From Tamarix chinensis (Eukaryota > Streptophyta > Magnoliopsida > Caryophyllales > Tamaricaceae), in contig CM060171.1 in assembly GCA_030549775.1 (NCBI GenBank), positions 139,470,859 through 139,534,858 of the forward strand: 64,000 nt of DNA, given 5' to 3'. Positions 23,790-36,146 of the stretch are shown here, one piece after another. The number at the start of each line of letters is the position of its first letter. Position 1 is the first letter of the stretch. The notes below the pieces were generated by a model. The model saw only the letters and a list, made by a program, of their open reading frames with translations. It did no database searches and was not told the DNA's origin. A program made the translations under genes and the position numbers.

Positions 23790-26700
23790 CTATAGTAAGT
23801 ACTATAGTCATTATGAACATCTCCTATGTTCAGTGTTCTAAAATTTTAAATTCCACCTTGAAATTGTGGATGTTGTGTTGAAGAAGAACTCTCATCTATC
23901 GATGACGATGCAACATGTTGGGAATCTTGAAATTGTGGATGTTGTGTTGAAGAAGAACTCTCATCTATTCTAATGTTTCCATAGTTATCATAGTTGGAGG
24001 AAGATTGAGAATCATAATATGGATTTTATCTTTGATCTCTCTCTCTTTTTGACCCACTAGATGTATTTTTATAATCTTTCAAGTTAGAAAAAGTACAATA
24101 TTCTCCATGCGTAGTTATAAGAAATATAGATTCAAAAGGTTTATGGGCACTTTGATCAAATGGATGAAATCTCTAGCTAGAGCAAGCCAAGTGGCGGCCA
24201 CTAGAACTTCCACAAACTCTTCTATCATGTCCACAAGTTGGTTTATCATTATCATCTCCATGAAAAATAGAGCTAATTCATCCATATGATCGAATGTTGT
24301 CACATCCACAAGTACCTCCTCCTCCTCCTCCTCCACCACCACCACCACCATTATCATCATCGTCATCATCACTTTCACTTGCACTCAAATGAGAATCATT
24401 AGATAAGCGATCTGGTTCATCTATAGCTAGTGAGTCAAGATCAACACCATATTAGATTGGAGGATCTTCTCCTAGTTCTAGTGTTTGAAAGCTACTACCT
24501 CTTTCATATTCATTACCATCATTAACATCATCATCATCCAAGCCATTCCACGAAGATGTTTGATTATTTTCATGGCTAACATCAAGTAAGGGATCATCCA
24601 GTTCTTCTAGCCAAATGATCATCTTTATAAAATATATAATCCAAATTAATTGGATTATATAATTTTTCCAACTCTGCTTGGGTCTTTCTTATGAAACCTC
24701 TTACTTTTAGCCTCATGTTGTAATGGATGTAGACAAGAAGGTTCAATTTCCTATATTTCAACCTATTCCTAGATTTGGTGTGCATCAAACTGAAATTACT
24801 CCAGTTTATTTCATAGTTTGATGCAGAGGTAGTAGCACTTAAGAATTTTATGGCAATCTTCTTGAGATGTGGAGCAGAACCTCTATATAAATTCCACCAT
24901 TCAGCTGGAATCATAAAGTTTTGTAATTAGTATAAACTATAAAGTTATAAATTATATGATAATCAATAAATAACCGATCATAAAATAATAAAATAACATA
25001 AGATAACTTAGATAAGTAGAAGGCACATACTTGGATTGGTGAATTTAACAAGTCTTTGTATGGCAATATCACTAAAATCTTCTTGTTTTAAACCGTATAT
25101 CTTCAATTATACATTTAAGTTAAAAATAATAATAATTTATCATCATTATTTTGTATAAGTAGAATCTAACTATCAATTGGCTCTAGCCTTTGTATAACTT
25201 TCTTCACCCCTCTCATCACTTCTTCATCCTCTCTAATATCATAATCATGTCTTTCGTATGCAAATTGAGGGTTGAGGAAATATCCTTTTAAAATTCACAT
25301 GTAAATGAAATGATAATTTAGTGATAAATATTTGCATTAACATTGTTAAATAAAAATATAAATAAAATTTACCTATTGCATGCAAGTCATGGTGAAGTTG
25401 GAAGTCCCATCTATGGTCAATGATCCGCCAATAACGTTCCCAATATTGACAATTCTTTTGGATGACCAACTTTTCTCTCTCTATTGCTTCATAGAGAAAT
25501 CTCATTGTTGGTTTCTGATCTCCATCTACTAGTCTTAGAACCTTCACGAGAGGCTCTTCCACCTTAATAACATCATTCGCCTTAGTCAAAAACTTTAATC
25601 CTTCATCTTTGAATTAGAGAATAATTTCTCGGACTTAGATCGCGCGATCATCATTCATTTGACCATATTTTCTATGTTTCCACTGTTCTGATTCCCATAT
25701 GTTTCTAAGGCTACTCTTATTCTTGATAATACTCTCTAGCGCAATGAAATTAGTGGCAAATCTTGTTATATTAGGTTGAAGAAATTGTCTATCATTTGTA
25801 AATTGCAACATGATAGCCACCACATTATCATATCTGTATATGAATTAGGTGATGCTTTGAGTCATTTGAAGTAGTTTATGAATATTGATTTTCTTCGAAA
25901 TATCGGCCAATATAAGATCTATGCAATGAGCAACACAACTTTTCCATTAAAGATGTGGAAACTCTTGCATCAATTTCTTACCTCTAGCCTTGATTGCAAC
26001 TTCATTATCTATTACCACTTGTACAACTATCTCAAGACCAACTTCCTCAACCATCTTTTTCATTAACCTAAAGTAACATTCTACATCCTTTGATGGAATA
26101 TTGGTGGCATCGACAAACTTGTGGAAAATTATCCCAATTTTTGAATAAATAAAAAATTTAATAAGGTGCATTTTAGTTAGTTCAGTCCAACCATCACACA
26201 TGATGGTTACTCCCCATTTCTTCCATTGTGGTAATAAGAATCGGTCCATTTAAGATATACCTTTGCAAGCTCATAAGCACTGGGTGGTGGCACATGTTCT
26301 CCAACTTCACGAATATATATCATTAAGGGCTTTGTAAATGGGGATTCTATTGCATTAAATTACACCTTATTATGCATAATCCATTGTCCCCATGCCTTTC
26401 TCAACTTTCCTTTGAGCATTTTAAATGCCTTTTGTACTCGAATTGATTTGGTTTGCTTCATCTTTTGATGCTCTCATTCTAGAGAAGCATCTATAGTTGC
26501 TAATCTTTAGGCAGGAGTCGATGAGGGTGCATATCTATATGAGCCATGAATTCCTCTTACACTTAAGCTAGACGACCGACCCATTGGTTGAAGAAGTTGT
26601 TGACAACTGCTTCCACCTTCATGATAATGTTCACGATGATCCATCATATACCTGTTTTGTTCATACTCTAAATCTGTTTTTAACCTACTCCTTAAAATCG

Positions 26701-27031
26701 CTTGAACATGTTCATATTCTTCATCTTCACCATCAAGTGTCATTCTTGTAATTTCTTCTTCGACGATAAGATCTCTTCTTCTTTTTTCCATCTTATTATT
26801 TGTCATTTGTTGCAACAATTGTTCCATATTTCTTCTAACATCGGTTGTCACATTATCACATTTTGCAACATTACCCTTAATATGACCTAAATGTTCTTTA
26901 GTCCTATTATTCCTCCATTAATAACATTCCCACAAAAAGCACACTTAATTTTTGCCGAATTCCGTCAACAGACTCCCTAAAATTCTATGCAACATCTCTA
27001 GCAGTATCACTACTTGTTCGACGAGACATAT
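23790..27031 (-). pseudogene. hAT transposase remnant (BED finger, DUF659, dimerisation)
   Basis: Read on the minus strand from an ATG near 27031. An N-terminal MSRRTS-type leader; a BED-type zinc finger (CAFCGNVINGG..., about 26870-26970, needing one frameshift); and a KGNVAKCDNVTTDVRRNMEQ linker leading into 26507-26851. DUF659 at 25947-26249 (WGVTIMCDGWTELTK, then EVGLEIVVQVVIDNE). The middle domain at 25245-25589 (EPLVKVLRLVDGDQKPTM, WDFQLHHDLHA). The hAT C-terminal dimerisation region at 24594-24914 (PAEWWNLYRGSAPHLKKIAI, then NWSNFSLMHTKSRNRL). The acidic low-complexity tail runs to about 23800. The order and spacing match full plant hAT transposases of this class, but internal stops and frame changes disable it. 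No terminal inverted repeats could be assigned. Confidence 0.9.
23855..23970. repeat. 70-bp direct repeat at the tail of the hAT gene
   Basis: A 43-bp phrase beginning CTTGAAATTGTGGATGTTGT occurs at about 23858 and again about 70 bp later, nearly identical. It expands the low-complexity C-terminal coding tail. Confidence 0.8.
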
Positions 27032-27045
27032 TTAATTAAACTAAA

Positions 27046-27048
<3 letters not shown>

Positions 27049-27094
<46 letters not shown>
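27049..27094. repeat. (TA)n microsatellite
   Basis: About 23 TA dinucleotides in a row, between the start of the hAT frame and the satellite array. Confidence 0.95.
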
Positions 27095-27097
<3 letters not shown>

Positions 27098-27099
27098 CA

Positions 27100-28850
27100 A
27101 GTGTAATTAATATTAAAATAATTATTTATAAAGAACAATTATTATTTGAAACCAAAGTAATTATTAACATTATTTATTTATATAGATTTATAATAAATTA
27201 AAACTATAACTATTATTATCCATTAGTCTCAGCTATGTCCTAAATAAATCAAAATTATCATTATTCAACTAACGATATTAAATTATTGATAATAAATTAT
27301 TATTATGTTATATAGATATAAATTTATAATAAATTAAAACTATACCAATTATAATATATTAGTTTTAGTCATGTACTAAATAAATTAAAATCAATATTGC
27401 TTGATTAATTGTATTAAATTATTGATAAAACATTATTATTATGTTATATTTATATAGATTTATAATAAATTAAAACTATAACAATTGTTATCCGTTAATC
27501 CTATTTATGTAGTGATGTACTTAATAAATTAATATTAACATTATTTAATTCATGATGGACCAATGGTATTAAAATATTGATGATAAATTATTGTTATGCT
27601 TATATTTATATAAATTTATAATAAATTAAAACCATAACAATTATTATCCATTAGTCATAGTCATGAATCATACACTAAATAAACTATAATTAAAATTACT
27701 TGAGTAAAGGTATTACATTACGGATAATAAATTATTATTATGTTATATTTATACTGATTCATAATAAATTAAAACTATGACAATTGATATCCATTAGTCT
27801 AGGTTATGTACTAAATAAATCAATATTAATAGTTTAATTTTAACACTACTTGATTAATGGTATTATATTAAGAATAAAAAAATATTATTATTATATTATA
27901 TTTATATAGATTTATAAATATAATAAATTAAAACTATAACAATTATTATCCATTAGTCCTTCCTAAATAAATTAATATTAACATTATTTGACTAATGGTA
28001 TTAAATTATTGATCATAGATTATTATTATATTATATAGATATAACTTTATAATAAATTAAAACTATGACAATTATAATCCATTAGTCTTAGTCATTTACT
28101 AAATAAATTAAAATTAAAATTATTTCATTAATTGTATTAAATTATTGATAAAATTTTTTATTATGTTATATTTATGTAGATTTATAATAAATTAAAATAA
28201 TAAAAATTACTATCCATTAGCCCTAGTCATGTAGTGATATACTCAATAAATTAATATTAACATTATTTAACTAATGGTATTAAAATCTTGATATATAATA
28301 AATTATTATTATGTTTATATTAATATAAACTTATAATAAATTAAAATTATAATAATTATTATCCATTAGTCATAGTCATGAATCAAACATTAAATAAATT
28401 ATAATTAACATTACTTTAGTAATGGTATTAAATTATGGATAATAAATTATTATTATGTTATATTTATATTGATTCATAATAAATTAAAACTATAACAATT
28501 GATATCAATTAGTCTAGGTTATGTACTAAATAAATCAATATTAATAGTTTAAGTTTAACATAACTCAATTAATGGTATTAAATTAATAATAATAAAATAT
28601 TATTATTATTATATTATATTATATTTATATATATTCATAAATATAATAGATTAAAACTATAACAATTGTTATTTGTTAGTCATAGTCATGTACTAAATAA
28701 ATTAAAATTAACACTACTTGACTAAATGTATTAAGTTATTGATAATAAATTACTATTATGTTATTTTTATGTAGGTTTATAAAAAGTCAAAATTATAACA
28801 ATTGTTATCCATTAGTCTTAATTATATAACTTATGTATATATATACACAC
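27100..28850. repeat. AT-rich satellite with a five-monomer higher-order repeat
   Basis: Twelve related monomers of about 130-160 bp share TTATAATAAATTAAAACTAT followed by an ATCCATTAGTC phrase. Diagnostic variants recur in the same order. GTAGTGATGTAC occurs near 27507 and again near 28230; CATAGTCATGAATC near 27655 and 28370; GTCTAGGTTATG near 27797 and 28512. Offsets between matching copies are about 715-730 bp, so the array is built from a five-monomer block present about two and a half times. It ends in an (AC)n run at 28848-28861. It encodes nothing. Confidence 0.82.
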
Positions 28851-28861
28851 ACACACACACA

Positions 28862-29361
28862 TAATAAAATAATATTAATACCACTTAAATCTTAACTAAT
28901 GTTATTTATTCAAGAAAAGTATGATTATTTAATTAAAAAAGAGATTAAGCTAAAGTTTAATTTAATCAAATAAAAGTATGTGAGTAATCTATTATTTACA
29001 GATACATAATATTAAAAAATGATTAAAAAACACTAACTAGCCTTGTTAATATGTAGATTAGATAGTAAAATTGGGCCTTAAATCCAAGTCCAGAGTCCAA
29101 AGTTCCAAACTCACGCAGTGTCGCACGATTGTTGGCTCACAACTTCACACTTCACAACCACGCCTCATGGTCGTAGACTCACAACTTCACACTTCACAAC
29201 CACGCCTCATGGCCCTCATTGACTCACCTGTCCCTCACGTACGAGTCTTAACTTTAAATTTTTTGTCGTTCTTTGGTCTTCACTATACAGCCTCCTGTCT
29301 TCCACAATTCACAACCTCACTCGCTTCTTCCCGAACAGCCCACACAACCACACTCTCCCGA
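28862..29361. other. Spacer with a 42-bp tandem repeat
   Basis: After an AT-rich start the base composition becomes balanced from about 29060. A 35-bp phrase starting CTCACAACTTCACACTTCAC occurs at 29136 and again at 29178 (period 42). The open frame here (29071-29424) is short, runs into the Cassandra insert and matches nothing I know. Confidence 0.55.
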
Positions 29362-29647
29362 TGTAACACCCCGAGTCGACACGACCACCCGGGGGCTACC
29401 TTAGAGCGCTTTTGGATTGATTAGCTTTCCCTACTGATCAACACGAGTCCTCATTCACGCACTTCCCGAGACATTTTCAGAAAATTTTCGAAACTTCCCA
29501 GGAGGTCACCCATCCTAAAATTGCTCCACGGCCAGCACGCTTAACTGTGGAGTTCTTAAGACAGAATCACCAAAAGGATGGTATACCATATTGATATAAG
29601 TAGCTGATTAAATCCTTATAACACTCCGCACAATTTGGGGTATTACA
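29362..29647 (-). mobile_element. Cassandra solo LTR with 5S rRNA-like sequence
   Basis: The 286-bp unit starts TGTAACACCCCGAGTCGACA and ends TTTGGGGTATTACA, with a perfect 5-bp duplication CCCGA (29357-29361 and 29648-29652). On the minus strand it contains 5S rRNA-like sequence: ACTCCACAGTTAAGCGTGCT (about 29534-29553) and AGGATGGGTGACCTCCTGGG (about 29497-29516). These are the A-box, intermediate-element and C-box region of 5S genes. Cassandra TRIM elements are defined by 5S-derived sequence in their LTRs. Only one LTR is present, so this is a solo LTR left by recombination. Confidence 0.93.
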
Positions 29648-29652
29648 CCCGA

Positions 29653-29806
29653 CTCCCTATCTATAGTAGCCACACCAGCGAGCTACCACTCAAACAGCGA
29701 GCCACCAGCCAAGCACCAGCCACTAGTCGAAGAGCGAGCCACCGAACAAACACCAACCACCAATCAGACAGATATGAGTATATGATGAGGAATAACGAGC
29801 TACTAG
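29653..29806. other. Short target segment between Cassandra and unit 3
   Basis: About 150 bp of balanced composition with GAGCCACC and ACCAGCCA repeats. It probably continues on the far side of unit 3 (34160-34370), where base composition is similar. No function is assigned. Confidence 0.4.
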
Positions 29807-30119
29807 TGTAATCCCCCGAAATTTTAAAAACCTAAAATTTAATAAATAGCTTTTATTTAGGATAAATTAGCTTTTAAAATTATTTAATTTAATTATTTTA
29901 TGTATTTTTTAGTATATAAATTGGGATAGGAATATTTGATAAATTAAAATAAATATTTTTTTAGTTTATCATACTCTTTTTATTTAAATAAGTTTTATTA
30001 AACCAATATTTTACTAATATTATCCTTTTTAAGCCCATATATTTAATTATATTAAATTAAATTATTAAATAAATTTATTATCAAAAATATTACATCCTAT
30101 TATTTTATAAATCAAATCA

Positions 30120-30503
30120 TTTTAAATTCTCCCATTTTCCTTTTCCTTCTCCTTTTTCTCCTTTTCCCTCCTTTCTTTCTTTTTCCTTTTTTCCTCATTC
30201 GGGCCGCCCGCACCAGGCCTACTCCCTCCTCCCCCGCTCTTGGGCCGCTGGCCCATCTCCCCTCTCCCTTCCTTCCTTCCTCTCCTGTGTGCACGTCGGC
30301 CCAGCCCCATCCCCTTCCTTCTTTTTCCTTCCACCCCAGCGACCGGGCCGGCCTAACTCTTCCTTTTCTCGCCCGACCGGCTTGGTGCTCCCCCTTCCCT
30401 TTCTTTCTTCTTCCTCTATACCCCATCCAACGCCCCTGACCCGTCATCATCGCCATGCCTGCCACCTCAGGCATTCCGACCACTGCCCCGCTGCCACCAC
30501 TGC

Positions 30504-30550
<47 letters not shown>

Positions 30551-31330
30551 ATCCCTTTTTTCACCATTTGGGCCAACCAGCCATGCACTCTCCACCCGCA
30601 TGGCTCTCCCTTTCCCTGCCACCCTACCACCCTAAACACTGCCACCGACCGACCACCTATCCCCCCTATCCTCCCTCTTCCTTTTCTTCTCCTCTTCAGC
30701 CCTTTTCCTGCCCCATTTTTCGAGCCCCATACCTTCATCGACCTCCCTCTTCTCCCTTTCTTCTCCTTCCTTTTTCCTCCCTATTTTGGCTACGTCACCG
30801 CCCTACATCGCTTCAACCACCGAACCAACCCCCTACACCACTCCCTACCACCCTCTACCTTAGCCTTACACCACCACAATACCCCCTCGAGCCCCTACAG
30901 TCCCTTCTTCCTCCCCTCTTCTTTTTTCCCTTCTTTCTCCCCCTTATCAGCAACCTCCCTACAAACCCTCCTTTCGCCGCCGTCTGGCTGCCTCTGCCGC
31001 CACCCAAACCACCAGTCCACTCCCTGCAACCTCCCCTACCACCCCACACCTCCTTTTCCCGAAACCAGCCCCCACACCCCCTTCATTTTCCTCCTCTCTT
31101 TTCCTTCCTTCTCAGCCCCATCCACTCCTGCAGCCCACTTCGCCGCCATGCTACCGCCGCCTCCACCGCCCTTGGCCACTAAAAACCCACCCCTGACCGC
31201 CACCTACACCCCCTCTTCCATCCTGCACCCTTCCCTTGCCTCCAATGCTCCCCCATTTACCTTCTTTCCTAGCCTAAAGACCCCAACCCAAAAATAGCCA
31301 TTATTCCTTTCCTTCACCCCCCCCTCTAGC
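30120..31330. repeat. Polypyrimidine tract of unit 3
   Basis: About 1.2 kb of C/T-dominated DNA including (CT)n at 30506-30546. It opens long proline/leucine/serine-rich frames (30289-31182 and 30455-31297) that overlap in different frames. They are composition artefacts, not genes. Confidence 0.85.
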
Positions 31331-32009
31331 CTTCCTCCTTTTTATTTTGCATGCAGCTCATGCTGCATGAGCAGGATGAGCTACTACATGCCTTAGTGTT
31401 TTAGCACAAAATTTTTAAGGTATAATAGCATTTTAAGTTAAGTGTTTCAATAATTAAATTTTATAAAGTTTTATGCTTTAAATTCTCATCTAATATGATA
31501 AGTTTTGATACTACTTATAGGTGTTGATTTTGTTATCTAAAGTTTGAATCTTTAACCGGGATACCGGTAAGTTTTGTTTTTGCGGGAATTAAGGTAATCG
31601 TTAAACCCCACTTAAATGCATGAATAAACACATGTTAGCACATTAGGATTTTTTATATGTTATTATGCTTGATATTTGTGGTTTAATATAATATATATTT
31701 GCTTGTATTGATTGATAAAAAGGAAAGTATACTAATTTATATGCCATGTGAGGAAATGCTTCTTAAGGGAAGAGTTTGATTATTAATGAAAGTGTTAAGT
31801 ACTTATCCATGTCATATTATGTTATTGTGACCATTTATGCATGAATAATATTATTGTGAGCCCTAGGGGCGTTTTAGTAATATTTATTGTGCAAGAATGT
31901 GGCCTAATATTTGTGGGTGCTAATAAGTATTATATTAAAATATAATAGTTAGTGGAGTTGGATATTGTTAATGGATTATTAATATTATTATTCCATATGG
32001 TAATATTAA

Positions 32010-32960
32010 TTTAATAAAAGTGGTGTAATAAAGGGGGTAAAGTGGTAATTTTGGAGGTAAAAGGGTAATGTGGTAATTTTATAAGTAAATGGAAAAATGG
32101 TAATTTTATAAGTAAAGGGGTATTAAGGTAATTTTGGGAGTAAAGGGTAAAATGATAATTTTGGAAGAGAAGGGAAAAATGGTAATTTTGGAAGAAAAAA
32201 TCAAAATGGTAATCTTGGATGAAAAAGGGTAAAATAGTAATTTGCAAGTAAAAGGGTATTATGGTAATTTTATAAGTAGAAGGGTCAAATGGTAAATTTA
32301 GAAATAATGGGCAAAATGGTAAATTGCAAGTAAAAGTGGTATTATGGTAATTTTATAAGTAAAAGGGTAAAATGGTTACTTTATAAATAAAAGGACATTA
32401 TGGTAACTTTGAAAGTAAGGGGTAGAATGATAATTATAATAACGGCGAAGGATAATTTGATAATTAAATTATGATTATAGAAGGGCAATTGGATATTTAT
32501 GATAATATAGAAGGATAATTTGATAAATTAACCAACAAAAGGGTATTATGGTAATTATAATCATAGAGAAGGGTAAATTGGCAATTGTAATTATAGAGAA
32601 GGGTAATTTGGTATTTATAATAATGGAGAAGCGTAAAATGGTAATTATAATAATTAATAAGGGTAAAATGGTAATTATGATAATAGAGAACAGTAATTTG
32701 GTAATTTAACCAACAGACAGGTAAATTGATAATTATGATAATGGATAAGGGTAATTTGGTAATTATAATAATGGATAAGGGCAATCTAGCAATTATAAGA
32801 TTGCAGCAGGGTAACTTGGTAATTATTTAACCAACTAAATTGGCAAATTGGTAATCATGATAATGAAGAAGGGTAATTTGGTAATTTATCCAACTTAAGG
32901 GCAATTTAGTAATTATAACAAAGGAGAAGGGCAATTCAGTAATCTAACCAACCAAACGAA
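32010..32960. repeat. Degenerate ~33-bp minisatellite of unit 3
   Basis: Some 28 imperfect copies of an AAGGGTAAAATGGTAATTTT-type unit with variable spacers. It is the inverted counterpart of 16180-16870. Confidence 0.82.
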
Positions 32961-33079
32961 AAATATGATAAGTGTAACAATACGAGGCAAATAAATGAAA
33001 TTGTTGTGTTGATTAAAGAAAGGAAAAATACTAATCACGAAAATAAAAGATTAATGAGCCGGGCCCAGTTGAATTATGA

Positions 33080-33520
33080 TATTGAGTACCGATCCACCGG
33101 TTTATAATAGTGGCCTAGGAGCGTGTTGCCCTGGCAGATGATCATGAATACCGATCCACAGGATATAATAGTGGCTCAGGAGCGTGTTGTCCTGGAAGAT
33201 GGTTATGAGTACCAATCCGTCGAATATAATAGTGGCCCAAGAGTGTGTTGCCCTGGATGATGTTGATATATATTCCAATCCATCGGCAATAATAGTGGGG
33301 GTTCCGAGCTTAATAAAACCATTCATGGATGTGAATAAAGTTGTGGAAAATACTAATTACTTATAGTGGAACACCATGTGAGTCAAGGCCAGACCAGTCA
33401 ACCGGCAAATAATAGTGGCCAGGAGCATTTTACCCTGCATGATCGGTCTACCGGCGAATAATAGTGGTCAGGAGCATTTTACCTTGCATGACTGGTCCAC
33501 CAGCTATAATAGTGGGGTTC
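33080..33520. repeat. ~63-bp minisatellite of unit 3
   Basis: Units such as ACCGATCCACCGG followed by TATAATAGTGGCC and GGAGCGTGTTGCCCTGG recur near 33090, 33152, 33212, 33270, 33400, 33450 and 33495. It is the inverted counterpart of 14740-15150. Confidence 0.8.
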
Positions 33521-34164
33521 CCGCACTCACATGGATATAAAATGTGAGATATGATTGAATAATGATGGACTAATGGCTTAAGGCTCGAACGTATCGATTT
33601 TATATTATGACTTATTAATAATTGATGGACTTGTTAAGTATGTGATTGTGGTGCACGTGTTTCTTGTTATATATGTATATAGCTTTGTATCATGTGTTGC
33701 ATTGCAAACCTACTTTTAAATGTGTTTTAAAGGGTTACTCAGTACCATAGTACTGAAGGGTTCCATTCGTGGGGCTCCTACCTATTCAAGGGGCAGTGTC
33801 CCTTGTAGGTCCTTTTCAGGTACTATTTAAGTGGGCAACGGAAAAGAGCGTGAGGATTATCCATCCTTTAGGATTTCATTCTTCCTCTTCTAATATCTGG
33901 TTTAAATGAAATTTTGTTCCTGTAACCACCATTGGTGGAAAATGTTTACTTGCGCTACTCTGATTTAAAAATGATTTGAATTTCTAGCAATTGATATTTT
34001 GTTCTTTAGCCTTAGCACTTGGTACTAGAATGGTATGAGTAAACTGATTTGGTACTAAGTATGACAGTAATATCACCAAAATTCACGGTTTGCTATTTTA
34101 CTTCCATTAATCTTTTAATAAAACAAAATTTTTCAGTAGTGAATTTTGGGGGTGTTACAACCAG

Positions 34165-35293
34165 TGACGAGGAAAGACGAAGCGCGCTTCATAGATGTGA
34201 CCACACAACGACGACAACGGAAGAGCAGCATAGAGCTAAACGTAGAGCAAAGAAGGTGATGATCTGCTTTGAGCTCTACGCACAACCAAAGCTAGGTTTT
34301 TTGGTATGTTGGTTAACGTTTTTTCTTCTGATTTCCAACGAATTCTTCACCAATATTTATAAGTAAAATCACCTCTATTATTGTTGTTTCTGATGATTTA
34401 CATGTGAAATTTACTTTCTCCGTCCTCTTTCTTTTACATTTGCTTTATGTGTTTTTGGTGCTTTTAGTGTTGGTGCAGAACAAAAGAGATGGGTGTAGGG
34501 TAAGGTAGGCTAGTAGTGGGATTGTGGGAATCTCGACTGATTTGGCAAGAAATTGAGTTTGTTCTTGCCGATAAATCAGGTATTTATCGCATATGAATAC
34601 CAATAACTGATTTATCGGCACTAAATCAGCGATAATTACATGGATTAATTAATCAATCACGAATTGGTGATTTAACGTCGCGACACATCGGAAATCCTCG
34701 ATTTAGCGCCCGCTACCGATATAGCGTCCCGCTATTTAATTACCTAGGCCTGACAGAGCTTGAACTTCATCCCCGGTCGCTATCTACATGGATATATATG
34801 TTCTAGAACTCATTAAGGCGTGTTACATTAGGCTTTCCTTTTTCATACTACAATTTTTACAATTTCCTCGGGAGTTGCAACTTATTTCATCTCAACTACG
34901 GTTCTGGCGCCCTTTGTCCTTCTTTGCATATGCCAATATGGGAATGATGGCCACCATGGACTGTGGTAGAACTGTAGAAGCACGCCACTCGATGAGCGCA
35001 CAGGCATTTGAGTCACGGGGCTCAATACTATAATAAAGCAAGCTATATTCAAAAGTGACTTCGTCTCCCTCGTATTACCAACGTGGCAATAAAATTTGAA
35101 GTTCAAGGTGATCGAAGTTTTTTGATGGATGTATAACTTTTTTTGGGGGGAGGGGGGGGGGAATTGATGGCCTAGCTTTGTCTTAAATATAGCTAAAATG
35201 AAAATTTAGCTGACAGCTAAAAGTCGAATTACGTAAAAGTGCTATTTGACAAAACTAATTGTTGAACTAATCGAAATGTACTGAACAATGACA

Positions 35294-35324
<31 letters not shown>

Positions 35325-36138
35325 TAATTAAATCAAAGGAAATGATAAACACAGTGTTTGGGCTATGTAAAGCTATGGTCAAAACTGTAAAAGTAGAAAT
35401 ATTTACCATTTAATAAGGTTAAATAAGACTGATATTTATTATGTATTTTTGTGTTAGTATTATGATTTTGGTGGGAAGTTCAGTGTTTTGCAGACCCCCG
35501 ATAGCTGAAGTTAGCAAAATCGTTACAACAATAATAAATAAATTAAAACGTATATTATGGCTAAAAATAGGGAATAAATAAAATAATTAAATAAAGTTTA
35601 TTTCAAACCAAACACATCAAAATAATCAGGATTTAACCTAAAAGAAAAGAGAGGAAAAATGCCCTTAACAATCGTTATATAAAATAATTATCCGTGATTT
35701 TTTTTTATTTTAATAAAAATCTACCCAATTTTTTTTTAAACAAAAGAATACTAATAAAAATGTATTTTTAATTAATAACTCCAAAGTAGCGAGGACGTTT
35801 GCTGTCCCAAACAAACGGGATGGGAATTTCCGGGAAGTTTCTTCGGCCAGCAAGGCCCCACATTGGATGGCAGAGCCTGAAGAGTAGAAAGCGATGGATG
35901 TCACGTACACATTCATCTACATGGTTAAGCAGCGGTCGCCCGTCGTCATTTTCAGGTGGGCATGTCAGATTTCCTGTACAAATAATTAGCCGTTGCCTGT
36001 TAAGAAAAAACAATAATAATAAATAACAATGCTAAAAATATGCGTTTGAAAATGCCGATCGCTTCACATATGATGAAATTCAAACATCTCAAATCTGCTG
36101 ATGGATTAACAGCACGGATTCTCCTTTGGGTTCCTATA
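34165..36138. other. Intergenic DNA, no gene recognised
   Basis: Balanced composition to about 35050, AT-rich after that. A 21-base G-rich run lies at about 35141-35161 and an (A)n(TA)n run at 35295-35326. Around 34560-34720 there is a cluster of short related phrases (GATTTATCGG, GATTTAACG, GATTTAGCG) suggesting a decayed repeat. Frames at 35710-36026 on both strands are short and match nothing known to me. Confidence 0.45.
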
Positions 36139-36146
36139 TCATTAAG

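Larger units (their letters stand above)
29807..34159 (+). mobile_element. Giant TG..CA unit 3 (probable solo LTR), 4.35 kb
   Basis: The unit starts TGTAATCCCCCGAAATTTTA and ends AGTGAATTTTGGGGGTGTTACA's last 20 bases. The 5-bp flanks are ACTAG (29802-29806) and ACCAG (34160-34164), one mismatch. In order: AT-rich start, pyrimidine-rich tract (30120-31330), AT-rich middle, degenerate minisatellite (32010-32960), a second minisatellite (33080-33520) and a conserved terminal 400 bp. This is unit 1 in the opposite orientation. The terminal region, with GGTACT..AGCACTTGGTAC motifs (33990-34070), matches 14090-14150 of unit 1 in reverse. No coding domain, primer site or partner LTR is present. Confidence 0.82.

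Noticed and set aside
29071..29424. 117-codon frame as a host gene
   Set aside because: It contains a 42-bp tandem repeat, runs into the Cassandra LTR and resembles no known protein.
29493..29580. A 5S rRNA gene
   Set aside because: Only part of 5S is present, and it lies inside a TG..CA unit with a 5-bp duplication, so it is the Cassandra LTR.
30289..31297. Two long overlapping + strand reading frames (297 and 280 codons)
   Set aside because: Both run through the same C/T-rich tract in different frames and give low-complexity P/L/S-rich products. Long frames arise there because stop codons need purines.
34049..34366. 105-codon + strand frame
   Set aside because: It starts inside the end of unit 3 and crosses the element boundary, so it is a chance fusion.
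35141..35161. G-run as a G-quadruplex regulatory site
   Set aside because: It is one short G-rich run with no gene nearby; it is probably simple-sequence slippage.
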